Assembly (NCBI GenBank): GCA_030530525.1
Contig: JAUMUT010000001.1
Coordinates: 50,896 to 114,895, forward strand
Origin: Capnocytophaga sp.
GTDB lineage: Bacteria; Bacteroidota; Bacteroidia; Flavobacteriales; Flavobacteriaceae
Reading direction: 5' to 3'
DNA length: 64,000 nt
The notes below the pieces were generated by a model. The model did no database searches and was not told the DNA's origin. It saw only the letters and a list, made by a program, of their open reading frames with translations. Numbering within the stretch: the first letter of the stretch is position 1; every line of letters starts with the position of its first letter. The position numbers and the translations under genes are program-made. This document shows positions 46,054 to 54,556 of the stretch, piece by piece.

Positions 46054-46065
46054 TTTAGTGTATTT

Positions 46066-46536
46066 TTATTCTTCTTTTTTGTTACGTGTTCCGTAAAAAT
46101 ATAGAGAATGGTTAGAGATGGTAATATCAAAAACTTCCTCTATGGTTTGTTTAATTGCCTGAATACGAGGGTCGCAAAACTCCATTACTTCGCCTGTATC
46201 GGTAAGGATAACGTGATCGTGCTGGCGGTCAAAGTATGATTTTTCATAATGTGCTTGGTTTTGCCCAAACTGATGACGACGCACAAGCCCACATTCCATC
46301 AATATTTCAATGGTATTGTAAAGTGTGGCACGGCTTACGCGATAGTTTTTATTTTTCATTTTGATATATAAAGATTCAATATCAAAATGTTCATTACTTT
46401 CGTAAATTTCTTGTAAAATAGCGTATCTTTCTGGTGTTTTACGATGTGCGTGTTCTTCCAAATATTTGGTAAAAACTTTTTTTACAATTTCTTGGTTGTT
46501 AGGCTTGTTCTCTGTATCCTTTTCTTTATTATCCAT
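46066..46536 (-). CDS. Fur-family transcriptional repressor
   Basis: This 156-residue metal-dependent repressor has a winged-helix DNA-binding part (about 35-95, [14 protein letters not shown] and [15 protein letters not shown]). The dimerisation/metal part holds [21 protein letters not shown] (about 108-128). The regulatory His/Asp cluster is present, but the CxxC pair that binds structural zinc in classical Fur is replaced by L-T-D-T at that place. It is more likely Fur-like than Zur or PerR but this is not decided. A TACATTTGT promoter (46565-46557) lies upstream, and purA follows. Candidate targets in the window are the hmu genes. Confidence 0.88.
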   Translation of the reverse strand: MDNKEKDTENKPNNQEIVKKVFTKYLEEHAHRKTPERYAILQEIYESNEHFDIESLYIKMKNKNYRVSRATLYNTIEILMECGLVRRHQFGQNQAHYEKSYFDRQHDHVILTDTGEVMEFCDPRIQAIKQTIEEVFDITISNHSLYFYGTRNKKEE

Positions 46537-46556
46537 ATGCTTCGTTTATATTTGCG

Positions 46557-46565
46557 ACAAATGTA
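46557..46565 (-). promoter_or_regulatory. -7 box of the fur-purA operon
   Basis: TACATTTGT read on the minus strand, 21 bases before the ATG. A TATATTTGC lies on the opposite strand about ten bases nearer the gene; it points away and has no close gene. Confidence 0.5.
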
Positions 46566-46683
46566 CGAATTTTTTTTCTAATGAGAAAAATTATCAAATA
46601 TATAAAAGAATTTTAACGGATTTTTTAATTTTTTAATACTCTTTTTCTTGTTTTAGAATAAAGAATAATCCATTTATTTATCG

Positions 46684-46692
46684 TACCTTTGC
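46684..46692 (+). promoter_or_regulatory. -7 box of the RND exporter gene
   Basis: TACCTTTGC, an exact consensus match, 56 bases before the GTG start at 46748. No convincing -33 TTG is seen at the right distance. Confidence 0.55.
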
Positions 46693-46747
46693 CACAAAAT
46701 TCTTTAATTTTTTCAGAAAACGTTTCTTTTTTACTAAATCTTTAAAA

Positions 46748-49123
46748 GTGAGAAAATTATTTAATAATTTCTGGGTTTTCGTAGCCCGATTTATACTTCG
46801 CAATCGTTATTTTTTCCTTACTATTTTTATAGGAATTACGATTTTTTTAGCATTCCAATGGAAAAATATTCACATAACACACTCGGAGGCAAATATGCTT
46901 CCTGAGGACAATGAAATCAGTAAAGAATATGGGGAATTTCTTAAAACATTTGGAGAAGAAGGAAACCTTATTGTCATTGGTGTAAAAACGGAAGCTATTC
47001 TTAACCCAGAGAAATTCAATTTGTGGAACGCTTTGGCTACGGATTTGCAGAAATTCCCTCAAATAGAGGGCGTTATGTCGTTAAATACTATTAAAGAATT
47101 AGCAAAAGATACGCTAAAAGAAGCGTTCATCACGCGTGATTTTTTCCCGAAAGAAATCCGTTCGCAAAATGAATTGGATTCTCTTTCTCATAAATTATTT
47201 ACGCAAACACCTGTTTATGAAGGGCTTTTGTTCAATGAAAATGCTTCTACGCTTAGAATGGCTGTTTCTTTACGAAAAGATATTGTGAATACGGTTATTC
47301 GTAAAGACTTTATTCTCAAAGAATTAAATCCCTTAATAGAAAAATACCAAACGGAGTTAGAAACTCCTCTTTATGTATCGGGTATGCCTTATATTCGTAC
47401 GCTAAGCACGGAGATTATTACAGGAGAAATAGGGCTTTTTATAGGTGGAGCGTTGGTGGTTACTTGTTTGGTTCTGCTGTTCTTTTTCCGTTCGTTTCGC
47501 GCAATGTTTATTTCTATATGTAGTGTAGTGATAGGCGTGATGTGGGCTTTTGGCTTTTTGGGGCTTTTCCATTATGAAATTACGATTCTCACAGCAGTTA
47601 TTCCGCCTTTGGTAATTGTTATAGGAGTGCCAAACTGCGTTTTTCTTATCAATCGTTATCAACAAGAAATACAAAAACACGGCTACAAAGCTATGGCGCT
47701 GCAACGAGTAATTACTAAGGTTGGGAATGTTACTCTTCTAACTAACTTAACCACTGCGGCTGGCTTTGCTACTTTTATTATTACGGAAAGTAAAATACTG
47801 AAAGAATTTGGTATTGTTTCTTCTATCAGTATTATGTGCTTGTATGTTATTTCGCTTTGCCTTATTCCTATCATTTATAGCTTTATGCCTATTCCGAAAG
47901 ACAGACATTTAAAACACCTAAGCAAACAATGGCTGGGCGGACTTTTGGATATGATTGAACGAATTGTTAAAAAACATCGCTTTGCTACTTTTTCTGTGGC
48001 AGTTGCTTTGTTGGTAGCGAGTATTATCGGGATATATCGTATTCATATCTCTGGAAGTATTATTGAAGATATGCCTAAGAGTGAAACGTTTTATGATGAT
48101 ATTCTTTTCTTTGAGAAAGAATTTGGCGGAATTATGCCTTTGGAAATCACGGTAGATACTGGTCGTAAAAACGGAGTAATGCGCCCTGCCACTTTGGAAA
48201 GTATGGCAAAATTAGAAGATTTTTTGGATAATATTCCTGAAATATCACAGCCTATTTCTGTTGTTAGATTGGTAAAATACGCTCGGCAGGCTTTTTATAA
48301 TGGCAAATCTGAATATTTTGACCTTCCAACCTCGCAAGAACGTACTTTTTTGCTTTCTTACATCAAAAATTCTGGTGGAGAAACCAATATGCTACGTAGT
48401 ATTGTAGATAGTACAGGGCAAACCGCTCGGATTACGGTATTTATGAAAGATATTGGTACAGAAAAAATGCACCATATAGAGGAATCTATCGCACAACAAA
48501 CCCAAAAACTCTTCCCAGAAGACCAATATACCGTTCGCCTTACAGGGAAAGCATATATGTTCACCAAAGGAACAGATTATTTGGTAAGCAACCTCATTCA
48601 GTCGTTATTGCTTACTATTGGTATTATTGCCCTGATGATGTTTTATATGTTTCGTTCGGTAAAAATGGTAATTATCTCTCTGATTCCTAATATGTTACCA
48701 TTACTTATTACCGCAGGAGTAATGGGCTATGTGGGCATTCCGTTAAAGCCTTCTACGATTTTAGTTTTCGGGATTGCTTTTGGTATTTCTATTGATGATA
48801 CCATACATTTCCTTGCCAAATACCGACAAGAACTCGTTTTAAACCATTGGAAAGTAAAACGCTCGGTATATGCTGCTTTGAAAGAGACAGGGATAAGTAT
48901 GTTTTATACTTCTGTGGTGTTATTGTTTGGTTTTTCTATCTTTACGCTATCCAGCTTTGGCGGAACGAAGGCGTTGGGTGGGCTTATTTCCACCACTTTG
49001 CTTTTCGCTATGGCAAGTAACCTCATTCTCTTGCCTTCCTTGCTCATTGCCTTAGAAAAAAGTATCGCCAATGCAGAAACCCTTAAAGAACCGAATATTG
49101 ACGTTCTTGGAGAAGACGAATAG
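46748..49123 (+). CDS. RND-superfamily exporter (MMPL/patched-like)
   Basis: This inner-membrane proton-driven exporter of 791 residues has an internal duplication. Each half has one transmembrane helix (about 20-40 and 415-435), a periplasmic loop and a bundle of five or six helices (about 215-375 and 610-760). Conserved charged positions appear in GVPNCVFLINRYQQE (about 295) and GISIDDTIHFLAKYRQE (about 675). No membrane-fusion protein or TolC is adjacent, so it belongs to the lipid/hydrophobe-type group rather than drug AcrB pumps. The start is GTG 46748. The substrate is unknown. Confidence 0.88.
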   Translation: MRKLFNNFWVFVARFILRNRYFFLTIFIGITIFLAFQWKNIHITHSEANMLPEDNEISKEYGEFLKTFGEEGNLIVIGVKTEAILNPEKFNLWNALATDLQKFPQIEGVMSLNTIKELAKDTLKEAFITRDFFPKEIRSQNELDSLSHKLFTQTPVYEGLLFNENASTLRMAVSLRKDIVNTVIRKDFILKELNPLIEKYQTELETPLYVSGMPYIRTLSTEIITGEIGLFIGGALVVTCLVLLFFFRSFRAMFISICSVVIGVMWAFGFLGLFHYEITILTAVIPPLVIVIGVPNCVFLINRYQQEIQKHGYKAMALQRVITKVGNVTLLTNLTTAAGFATFIITESKILKEFGIVSSISIMCLYVISLCLIPIIYSFMPIPKDRHLKHLSKQWLGGLLDMIERIVKKHRFATFSVAVALLVASIIGIYRIHISGSIIEDMPKSETFYDDILFFEKEFGGIMPLEITVDTGRKNGVMRPATLESMAKLEDFLDNIPEISQPISVVRLVKYARQAFYNGKSEYFDLPTSQERTFLLSYIKNSGGETNMLRSIVDSTGQTARITVFMKDIGTEKMHHIEESIAQQTQKLFPEDQYTVRLTGKAYMFTKGTDYLVSNLIQSLLLTIGIIALMMFYMFRSVKMVIISLIPNMLPLLITAGVMGYVGIPLKPSTILVFGIAFGISIDDTIHFLAKYRQELVLNHWKVKRSVYAALKETGISMFYTSVVLLFGFSIFTLSSFGGTKALGGLISTTLLFAMASNLILLPSLLIALEKSIANAETLKEPNIDVLGEDE

Positions 49124-49262
49124 AAATTAAATTATTTCTTTTTAATACGAATTTTTACGAAATTAATATTTTCATTTACAATATAAATATTTAAAAATCA
49201 ATATATTAAATATTTTTTTAAGCAAACCTAAAAAATTATTCTTTTTTAATAAAAATTTTTAT

Positions 49263-49271
49263 TATCTTTGC
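49263..49271 (+). promoter_or_regulatory. -7 box of the DUF4198-like gene
   Basis: TATCTTTGC, an exact consensus match, 46 bases before the ATG at 49318. Confidence 0.6.
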
Positions 49272-49317
49272 ATTTTATTAGTTGTTTATACAGAGATTAA
49301 ATTAAATTAGTTATTAT

Positions 49318-50037
49318 ATGAAGAATATTTTTTATTTTTTCTGCCTTCTATGGGCAGTACAAGCCAATGCACACGCTATCTGGATAGAAACCAACCCACA
49401 GGCAAAATTGGGCGACTTGCACGAAGTTCGGGTATTTTTCGGCGAACCAAACCAAATGGACACGCCCACACCTACGGAAAATTGGTATTCTGACCTTAGT
49501 TCGCTTCGGCTTTCTTTAACTTCGCCTTCTGGAAAAACCATAGAATTGGAAAAAAAGCAGGCTGAAAATTATTATTACGCACATTTTAAAGTAGAAGAAA
49601 ATGGCGTTTATTCTTTAAGTATCAACCACTTAGTAGAAAAAGTGTATAAAAGAATGCGCCTAAGATACCAATCGGTGGCTTTTGTTAGCACGTTAAACCA
49701 TAATGAATATGTTGTTTTGGGCGATAAAAAATTTTTCCAATTGGGAGTAAATACCAACTTGGAGGGCAACGAACAAGTATATCATTCTTTTTATAAAAAT
49801 AGAGCTTTTAAGAATGAAAAAATAGTTTTTGACTTCAACAAAGAAAAAATGCTTAAAGAAGTTTCTGACAAAAAAGGTGTGGTTCGTTTCTCTGATGATA
49901 GCAAACAGAAATATATTGTCAATTTGGCAAAACAAAAGAAAAACAAAGGCACGCACAACGACAGAAAACATTTGTTTGACTACATTTGGCTTACGTTTTT
50001 TTATCCTAACGGAGAAAATGTAAATATTACAAAATAA
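49318..50037 (+). CDS. Secreted DUF4198-like protein with predicted N-terminal histidine
   Basis: This exported protein of 239 residues resembles DUF4198 (NikM/CbiK-like periplasmic metal-uptake partners). The signal peptide ends with an Ala-Asn-Ala site (16-18), so the mature protein would begin His-Ala-Ile-Trp. A second His is at residue 35 in GDLHEVRVFFGE. An N-terminal His with a nearby His is the arrangement of several copper- or nickel-binding secreted proteins. The rest is beta-rich with a Lys-rich C-terminal half. It has its own promoter and terminator. Heme, nickel or copper handling is possible; the sequence does not choose. Confidence 0.65.
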   Translation: MKNIFYFFCLLWAVQANAHAIWIETNPQAKLGDLHEVRVFFGEPNQMDTPTPTENWYSDLSSLRLSLTSPSGKTIELEKKQAENYYYAHFKVEENGVYSLSINHLVEKVYKRMRLRYQSVAFVSTLNHNEYVVLGDKKFFQLGVNTNLEGNEQVYHSFYKNRAFKNEKIVFDFNKEKMLKEVSDKKGVVRFSDDSKQKYIVNLAKQKKNKGTHNDRKHLFDYIWLTFFYPNGENVNITK

Positions 50038-50050
50038 AATTCTCATATAA

Positions 50051-50082
50051 AAAAATCATCTTACTTTTAAGATGATTTTTTT
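50051..50082 (+). terminator. Terminator of the DUF4198-like gene
   Basis: Arms 50051-50063 and 50070-50082 (AAAAAATCATCTT / AAGATGATTTTTT) form a 13-bp stem with a 6-base loop and a T run. Confidence 0.85.
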
Positions 50083-50096
50083 CTTTTTAACAGAAA

Positions 50097-50122
50097 AAAA
50101 CCGACTTTTCCAAGTCGGTTTT
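50097..50122 (-). terminator. Terminator of the YD-repeat-like gene
   Basis: AAAACCGACTT and AAGTCGGTTTT pair perfectly around a TTCC loop and are followed by A-rich sequence on the plus strand (T run on the minus strand), just past the stop at 50127. Confidence 0.85.
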
Positions 50123-50126
50123 CATA

Positions 50127-50936
50127 TTATTTAAAATATTCAAATTGTTGTTCCAAAATCATTGTAGGTTTTCCATCTACGGATTCGGTTTTCTTTGTCC
50201 AATTTTGTTTTTTATCATACACATACACATTTGTTTTTTTCTGCGTAAGATTTCCATTTTTATCGTAAGTATTTACTTCTACTTCGTTGTTTTTAGTATC
50301 GTATTTTGTAGTTACTTTTTGCGCTATATTTCCGTCTTTGTCATAAACGATTTTTTCTAATCGGTTGCCTTTTTTGTCGTTTTTATAAACGATTTTGCTT
50401 GTTAAAACGTCTTTATTATAACGGCTTTCTTCGGTTACAAATCCTTTTTTGTCGTAAGCGAAAAGAACTTTATCGGTGCAAAGCCCGCTCATACATTCTC
50501 TTCTTTCTGTAATAAGCCCTTTGTCGTTATAGTCGTTTTCACGGCTCATAAACGGAATGCCATCAGCGGTAAGAACATCGTGTTTTATGCGGTTTCCTTT
50601 TTCGTCATACTTATATACGTTTTTAGAAAGAACTGCGTTTTCTTTATCTCTGGAAACAGATTCTATAAGATTTCCGTTTGCATCATAAGTATCTGAATAA
50701 GAAAGATATACATCACCATTTTGGATAATCATTTTTTGGCTTTTGCCTGTATTATCATATTCAGTAAAGGCTTCATAACTTCCTCGTTGAGGTTTTCCTG
50801 CTTCGTCAAATTGATAATCTAAAATACGATATGTTTTTACTTTTCCTTTCAACTTTGCAGAATCCCAAGCTGTTTTATTTTTTTGCCCAAAACTTACGGC
50901 ACTAACTAAGCACAGTAATGCTACTAATTTTTTCAT
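50127..50936 (-). CDS. Secreted YD/RHS-like repeat protein
   Basis: This 269-residue protein has a signal peptide (1-18, ending SFGQ). The mature part is made of about nine repeats of roughly 20 residues with the pattern Y-D-x-x-G-N/K-x, such as YDEKGNRIKHD, YDKKGFVTEES, YDKDGNIAQKV and YDKNGNLTQKK, like the YD/RHS repeats or MORN-like hairpins that wind into beta sheets. There is no toxin domain or RHS shell, so it is not a toxin. It probably lies at the outer membrane or periplasm; the function is unknown. It is monocistronic. Confidence 0.7.
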   Translation of the reverse strand: MKKLVALLCLVSAVSFGQKNKTAWDSAKLKGKVKTYRILDYQFDEAGKPQRGSYEAFTEYDNTGKSQKMIIQNGDVYLSYSDTYDANGNLIESVSRDKENAVLSKNVYKYDEKGNRIKHDVLTADGIPFMSRENDYNDKGLITERRECMSGLCTDKVLFAYDKKGFVTEESRYNKDVLTSKIVYKNDKKGNRLEKIVYDKDGNIAQKVTTKYDTKNNEVEVNTYDKNGNLTQKKTNVYVYDKKQNWTKKTESVDGKPTMILEQQFEYFK

Positions 50937-51056
50937 TTCGTTCCGATTTAAATTTTGGCAAAGATACTTATTTTTTTATAAATACACAAAGATTTTATTA
51001 AAAAAAATATTTATAAGAAATTTTAATGTTAAAATATTACATTTTAGAAAATTATT

Positions 51057-53366
51057 TTACATTCTTGATTTTTCTTCTTCTGCGGCACTATGTCCTTTAT
51101 ATTTGCTTTGCGTACTATTAAAATTATACAAAAATGCAACGAATATATTAGGATGATAATTATCTGTATATATTTTATTGGAAATAAACGGATTAGTTAT
51201 TTCACTACCTTTATTGGGTGTATTTAGTACGTATTCTATTCCGCCAAAAATTTGCATTTTATTTTGGTATAAAGAACGAGAAAGCACGAAAATAATATTG
51301 GTTATCGATTTATTATAGTAGGTGTCGTCTATACTTCCTTTGGAAAAGTAATTAGCTTCTAAAATTCCGACCCATTTTTCAGAGAAAATGTATTGATTTT
51401 CCCATTGAATACTAAGAATAGGCGTATTTTTCTCAAAAATGCCATCGGCGAATTGTTTCCCGAAGGAGAAAGTAGCTTTCGGTAGCCATTTTCCTACTTT
51501 GTATTGCCCTGATACAACGGCTTTTATCCGGTGATAATTATCAAAATTACGAAGCGTTTTTTCTACTACATTTGGTATAGAAGAAAGGCGATATTCTTGG
51601 TAATATCCTTTTTCAACATATTGATAATTCAATGAAAATGAGAGATTTTTGTAAGTGGTTAATAAAGTAATATCTTCTACAAATTTTGGTGTAATGTTAG
51701 AATTTCCTCTACTGTATAAAAAAGGCGATTCATAGGTAGAAAAATCATTCAATTCATAAAAAGCGGGGCGAGTTATTTTGCGCGCATAGCTAAGAGTAAG
51801 GTCTGTTTTTTTCCAAGGGAAAGAAACGGAAACATTTGGTAGAAAATCTTTATACGTTTTACTTTTTACGTCATTTTTTTGATTATCTTCATAGTAGCCA
51901 TAGTCAGCATATTCATAGCGCAAACCTGCTTTAAAAACTACTTTTTTTATCGGGCGAACAAAACTAATAAACGCTGCGGAACGAGTTTCTTTATTTTCTA
52001 TTTTTGGCGAAGCGGACTGAGTGTCTTGGTATTCTTCGTTTCTGTTTAGGCTACTTGCTTCTATCCCGTAGCTTATCCCTGCTTTTTGTCCTATTTTTTG
52101 AGTAAAAATTGTTTTTATAGAACCCCAATCTGAGCGAGCAGTAGAATGTTTTTCTATTGGCAAAGAAGTATTGTTTAACTTATTTGTTGTCAATATATTA
52201 GAATTATTATTAGAACGAATACCCATATAATCTATATCGGTTTGCATTTTTATTTTATCCGATAATTTCCCTTCATAGTATGCGTTGCTCATAAAGGTTT
52301 TATTTTGATTAAAAGCATCATATGTATTGAGCCCTTTTCCTATTAAGGTATTATTTTTATACGTTTCTGTTTCTTGTTCGTTATAAGAATGCCCAGAAAA
52401 AGGATTGATATAGAAAGAAAAACTTGCCCCAAGAGAGTGGTTATCATTTATTTCGTGGGCAAAACCTGTTTTTGCATACACATTTTTGTCATTCGCTTTT
52501 TGTATTTCTGAAGTATTTACTTGCCATTGGTCATTAGGAGTGTTTGCCGATAGATTTTGCTCGGTTTTGGTGACGTTATCATAATTATAATTTAGGTATG
52601 TATCTACAAAAATATCGGTTTTGCCTGTTCTATAATTAAGAGAAAGGATAGAATGCCCATACGAACCCTTATTTTTGAAGTTATATTGGCTTGCTACTAC
52701 ACCGCTAAGCCCATCGCCTTGTTTCTTTTTCAAACGAATATAAATAACCGCCCCAACGGAATTATCGTGTTCTGCACCTGGTTGTGTTTCTATTTCTATA
52801 CTTTCTATTTCTTGCGGAGATAACCGAAATATTTCTATCATATCCCGAACTCTTCGGTTATTGATGTAAAACACTACGCCTTCTTTCCCAAATACCTCAA
52901 AATCTCCTGATACAGAAGCAGTTACGCCAGGTAAAAAATTAAGAATCATAAACGTTTGAGGTATTTTTGCTAAGGAAGTTTCTGCTATGGTGGTTTTTAT
53001 CCGAGAGCCTTTTTGTTTCATCAGCGGTTTGGTGGCAGAAAGGACTATTTCGCCAAGCTCATTGGTAGAAGGAATTAAAACGATAGAACCAAGATTAGTA
53101 TTTTTTGCTGATAAAATTTTATCTTTATATTCTAAATGTGTGATTTTCAATAATAAATCTTTACTTTCTGACGGATTTTGTATTTCAAATTGCCCTTTTT
53201 CATTACTAATTGCGCCTTTCACTAAGGTAGAGTCTGGCAAGGACATCAAAATAACATTGGCATTAGAAATTGGTTTTTGAGAAGGACTCAAAAGAGTTCC
53301 GTTAAATTTTTGAGAGAAGAGAAAGCTACAACTCAACAAAAAAATAGAAGTAATAAATGTTTTCAT
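51057..53366 (-). CDS. TonB-dependent-receptor-like outer-membrane beta-barrel protein
   Basis: This 769-residue outer-membrane protein has a signal peptide (1-18, ending LFSQ), a carboxypeptidase-regulatory-like domain (about 20-110), a reduced plug (TTIAETSLAKIPQTFMILNF, GVVFYINNRRVRDMIEIFRL, IEIETQPGAEHDNSVGAVI) and a long barrel. This resembles the outer-membrane beta-barrel family 3 of Bacteroidota, related to TonB receptors. The substrate is unknown. It is divergent from RNase Z, and the 271-base gap carries a G8 tract. The C-terminus (SAAEEEKSRM) is polar and lacks a terminal aromatic. Confidence 0.85.
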   Translation of the reverse strand: MKTFITSIFLLSCSFLFSQKFNGTLLSPSQKPISNANVILMSLPDSTLVKGAISNEKGQFEIQNPSESKDLLLKITHLEYKDKILSAKNTNLGSIVLIPSTNELGEIVLSATKPLMKQKGSRIKTTIAETSLAKIPQTFMILNFLPGVTASVSGDFEVFGKEGVVFYINNRRVRDMIEIFRLSPQEIESIEIETQPGAEHDNSVGAVIYIRLKKKQGDGLSGVVASQYNFKNKGSYGHSILSLNYRTGKTDIFVDTYLNYNYDNVTKTEQNLSANTPNDQWQVNTSEIQKANDKNVYAKTGFAHEINDNHSLGASFSFYINPFSGHSYNEQETETYKNNTLIGKGLNTYDAFNQNKTFMSNAYYEGKLSDKIKMQTDIDYMGIRSNNNSNILTTNKLNNTSLPIEKHSTARSDWGSIKTIFTQKIGQKAGISYGIEASSLNRNEEYQDTQSASPKIENKETRSAAFISFVRPIKKVVFKAGLRYEYADYGYYEDNQKNDVKSKTYKDFLPNVSVSFPWKKTDLTLSYARKITRPAFYELNDFSTYESPFLYSRGNSNITPKFVEDITLLTTYKNLSFSLNYQYVEKGYYQEYRLSSIPNVVEKTLRNFDNYHRIKAVVSGQYKVGKWLPKATFSFGKQFADGIFEKNTPILSIQWENQYIFSEKWVGILEANYFSKGSIDDTYYNKSITNIIFVLSRSLYQNKMQIFGGIEYVLNTPNKGSEITNPFISNKIYTDNYHPNIFVAFLYNFNSTQSKYKGHSAAEEEKSRM

Positions 53367-53418
53367 ACGTTGTAAGTTTAAATTTATTTTTAGTGTTTTT
53401 ATTATAATTTTTGCAATA

Positions 53419-53426
53419 CAAAGTTA
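53419..53426 (-). promoter_or_regulatory. -7 box of the barrel-protein gene
   Basis: TAACTTTG read on the minus strand, 52 bases before the ATG at 53366. No -33 TTG is found at 19 bases. Confidence 0.4.
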
Positions 53427-53518
53427 CAAAAAAACTAATAATTTATATATTGATTTTTATCATTTTTTCAAAAAAAAGTAAAAATAACCTCATTTTATTG
53501 TAAAAGGCAAAATTTTAC

Positions 53519-53526
53519 GGGGGGGG
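53519..53526. repeat. G8 homopolymer in a divergent promoter region
   Basis: Eight consecutive G lie in otherwise very AT-rich intergenic DNA, about 92 bases upstream of each flanking -7 box (barrel-protein gene and rnz). Such tracts are prone to slippage, so it is a candidate phase-variation site, or simply an assembly-sensitive spot. Confidence 0.6.
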
Positions 53527-53616
53527 TAGCGCATATAGTCGTTTTTCCTATCTTCCTTTTGTTTTATAATAAAAAATTATACTAATAAAAAATTTTTCTT
53601 TCCAATGAAAAAATTG

Positions 53617-53625
53617 TATTTTTGC
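53617..53625 (+). promoter_or_regulatory. rnz -7 box
   Basis: TATTTTTGC, an exact consensus match, 13 bases before the rnz ATG at 53639. Confidence 0.6.
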
Positions 53626-53638
53626 AAAAATTCATAAA

Positions 53639-54550
53639 ATGAAAATTACTATTTTGGGTTGTCATAGTGCTAGCCCACGAAATAACGCTCGCCCAACGGC
53701 ACAATTATTAGAAATGCGCGGACATTTATTTCTGATAGATTGTGGCGAAGGTACGCAGGTAGCGCTACGAAACAGCAGTGCAAAATTTGCTCGAATAAAA
53801 CATATTTTCATCTCTCACCTGCACGGCGACCATTTTTTCGGGCTTCCTGGTCTTATTTCTACTTTCCAACATTTAGGACGAGAAGCCGAGTTGCACATTT
53901 ATGCCCCAAAAGGTGCGAAAGAAGCCATTTTACTTTTACTGAAAATAAGTGGTGCAAGAACGACTTTCCCGCTGTTTTTTCACGAACTTAATAGCCTTGA
54001 AAGTGAAATTATTTTAGAAGACGAAAAATTATCGGTACGAACCATTCCGCTTGATCATCGTATTTATGCCAACGGCTTTCTCTTTCAAGAAAAAGAAGGC
54101 GAACGAAAATTAAACGTGGATGCCGTGCAAACTCTTGGCATTGATATGTGTTATTACCAAAATATAAAATTAGGAAAAGATGTTATTTTGGATAACGGAA
54201 CGCTTATCCCCAACGAACGACTGAGCTTCCCTCCTGCTCCGCCACAAAGTTATGCTTTTTGTAGCGACACCGCTTATCTTCCTGATATTGTTAATGTTAT
54301 AAAAAACACTCGGGTATTGTATCACGAAGCTACTTTCTTACAACATCATTTAGAATTGGCTGAAAAAACCAAACATTCTACCGCCTTGCAAGCTGCCCAA
54401 ATTGCAAAAATGGCAAATGTAGAAACGCTTATTTTAGGGCATTATTCTTCCAGATATTCAGATAAAAATTTATATAAAGAAGAAGCTCAAGCTGTTTTTG
54501 CTAACGTTTTTTTGAGCGAAGATGGCAAAGATTTTATATTTGAAAATTAA
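53639..54550 (+). CDS. rnz: Ribonuclease Z
   Basis: This is the tRNA 3' endonuclease of the metallo-beta-lactamase fold, which matures tRNAs lacking an encoded CCA (as tRNA-Arg here). It has 303 residues. The zinc motif SHLHGDHFFGL (about 59-69), the later His in PLDHRIYANGF (about 138) and FCSDTAY plus LILGHYSSRY motifs are all present. The DUF5103 gene follows 6 bases after the stop, so an operon is likely. Confidence 0.95.
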   Translation: MKITILGCHSASPRNNARPTAQLLEMRGHLFLIDCGEGTQVALRNSSAKFARIKHIFISHLHGDHFFGLPGLISTFQHLGREAELHIYAPKGAKEAILLLLKISGARTTFPLFFHELNSLESEIILEDEKLSVRTIPLDHRIYANGFLFQEKEGERKLNVDAVQTLGIDMCYYQNIKLGKDVILDNGTLIPNERLSFPPAPPQSYAFCSDTAYLPDIVNVIKNTRVLYHEATFLQHHLELAEKTKHSTALQAAQIAKMANVETLILGHYSSRYSDKNLYKEEAQAVFANVFLSEDGKDFIFEN

Positions 54551-54556
54551 TCGTTT

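Noticed and set aside
53519..53526. G-quadruplex at the G8 tract
   Set aside because: A single G run cannot form an intramolecular quadruplex, and no further G runs lie nearby.
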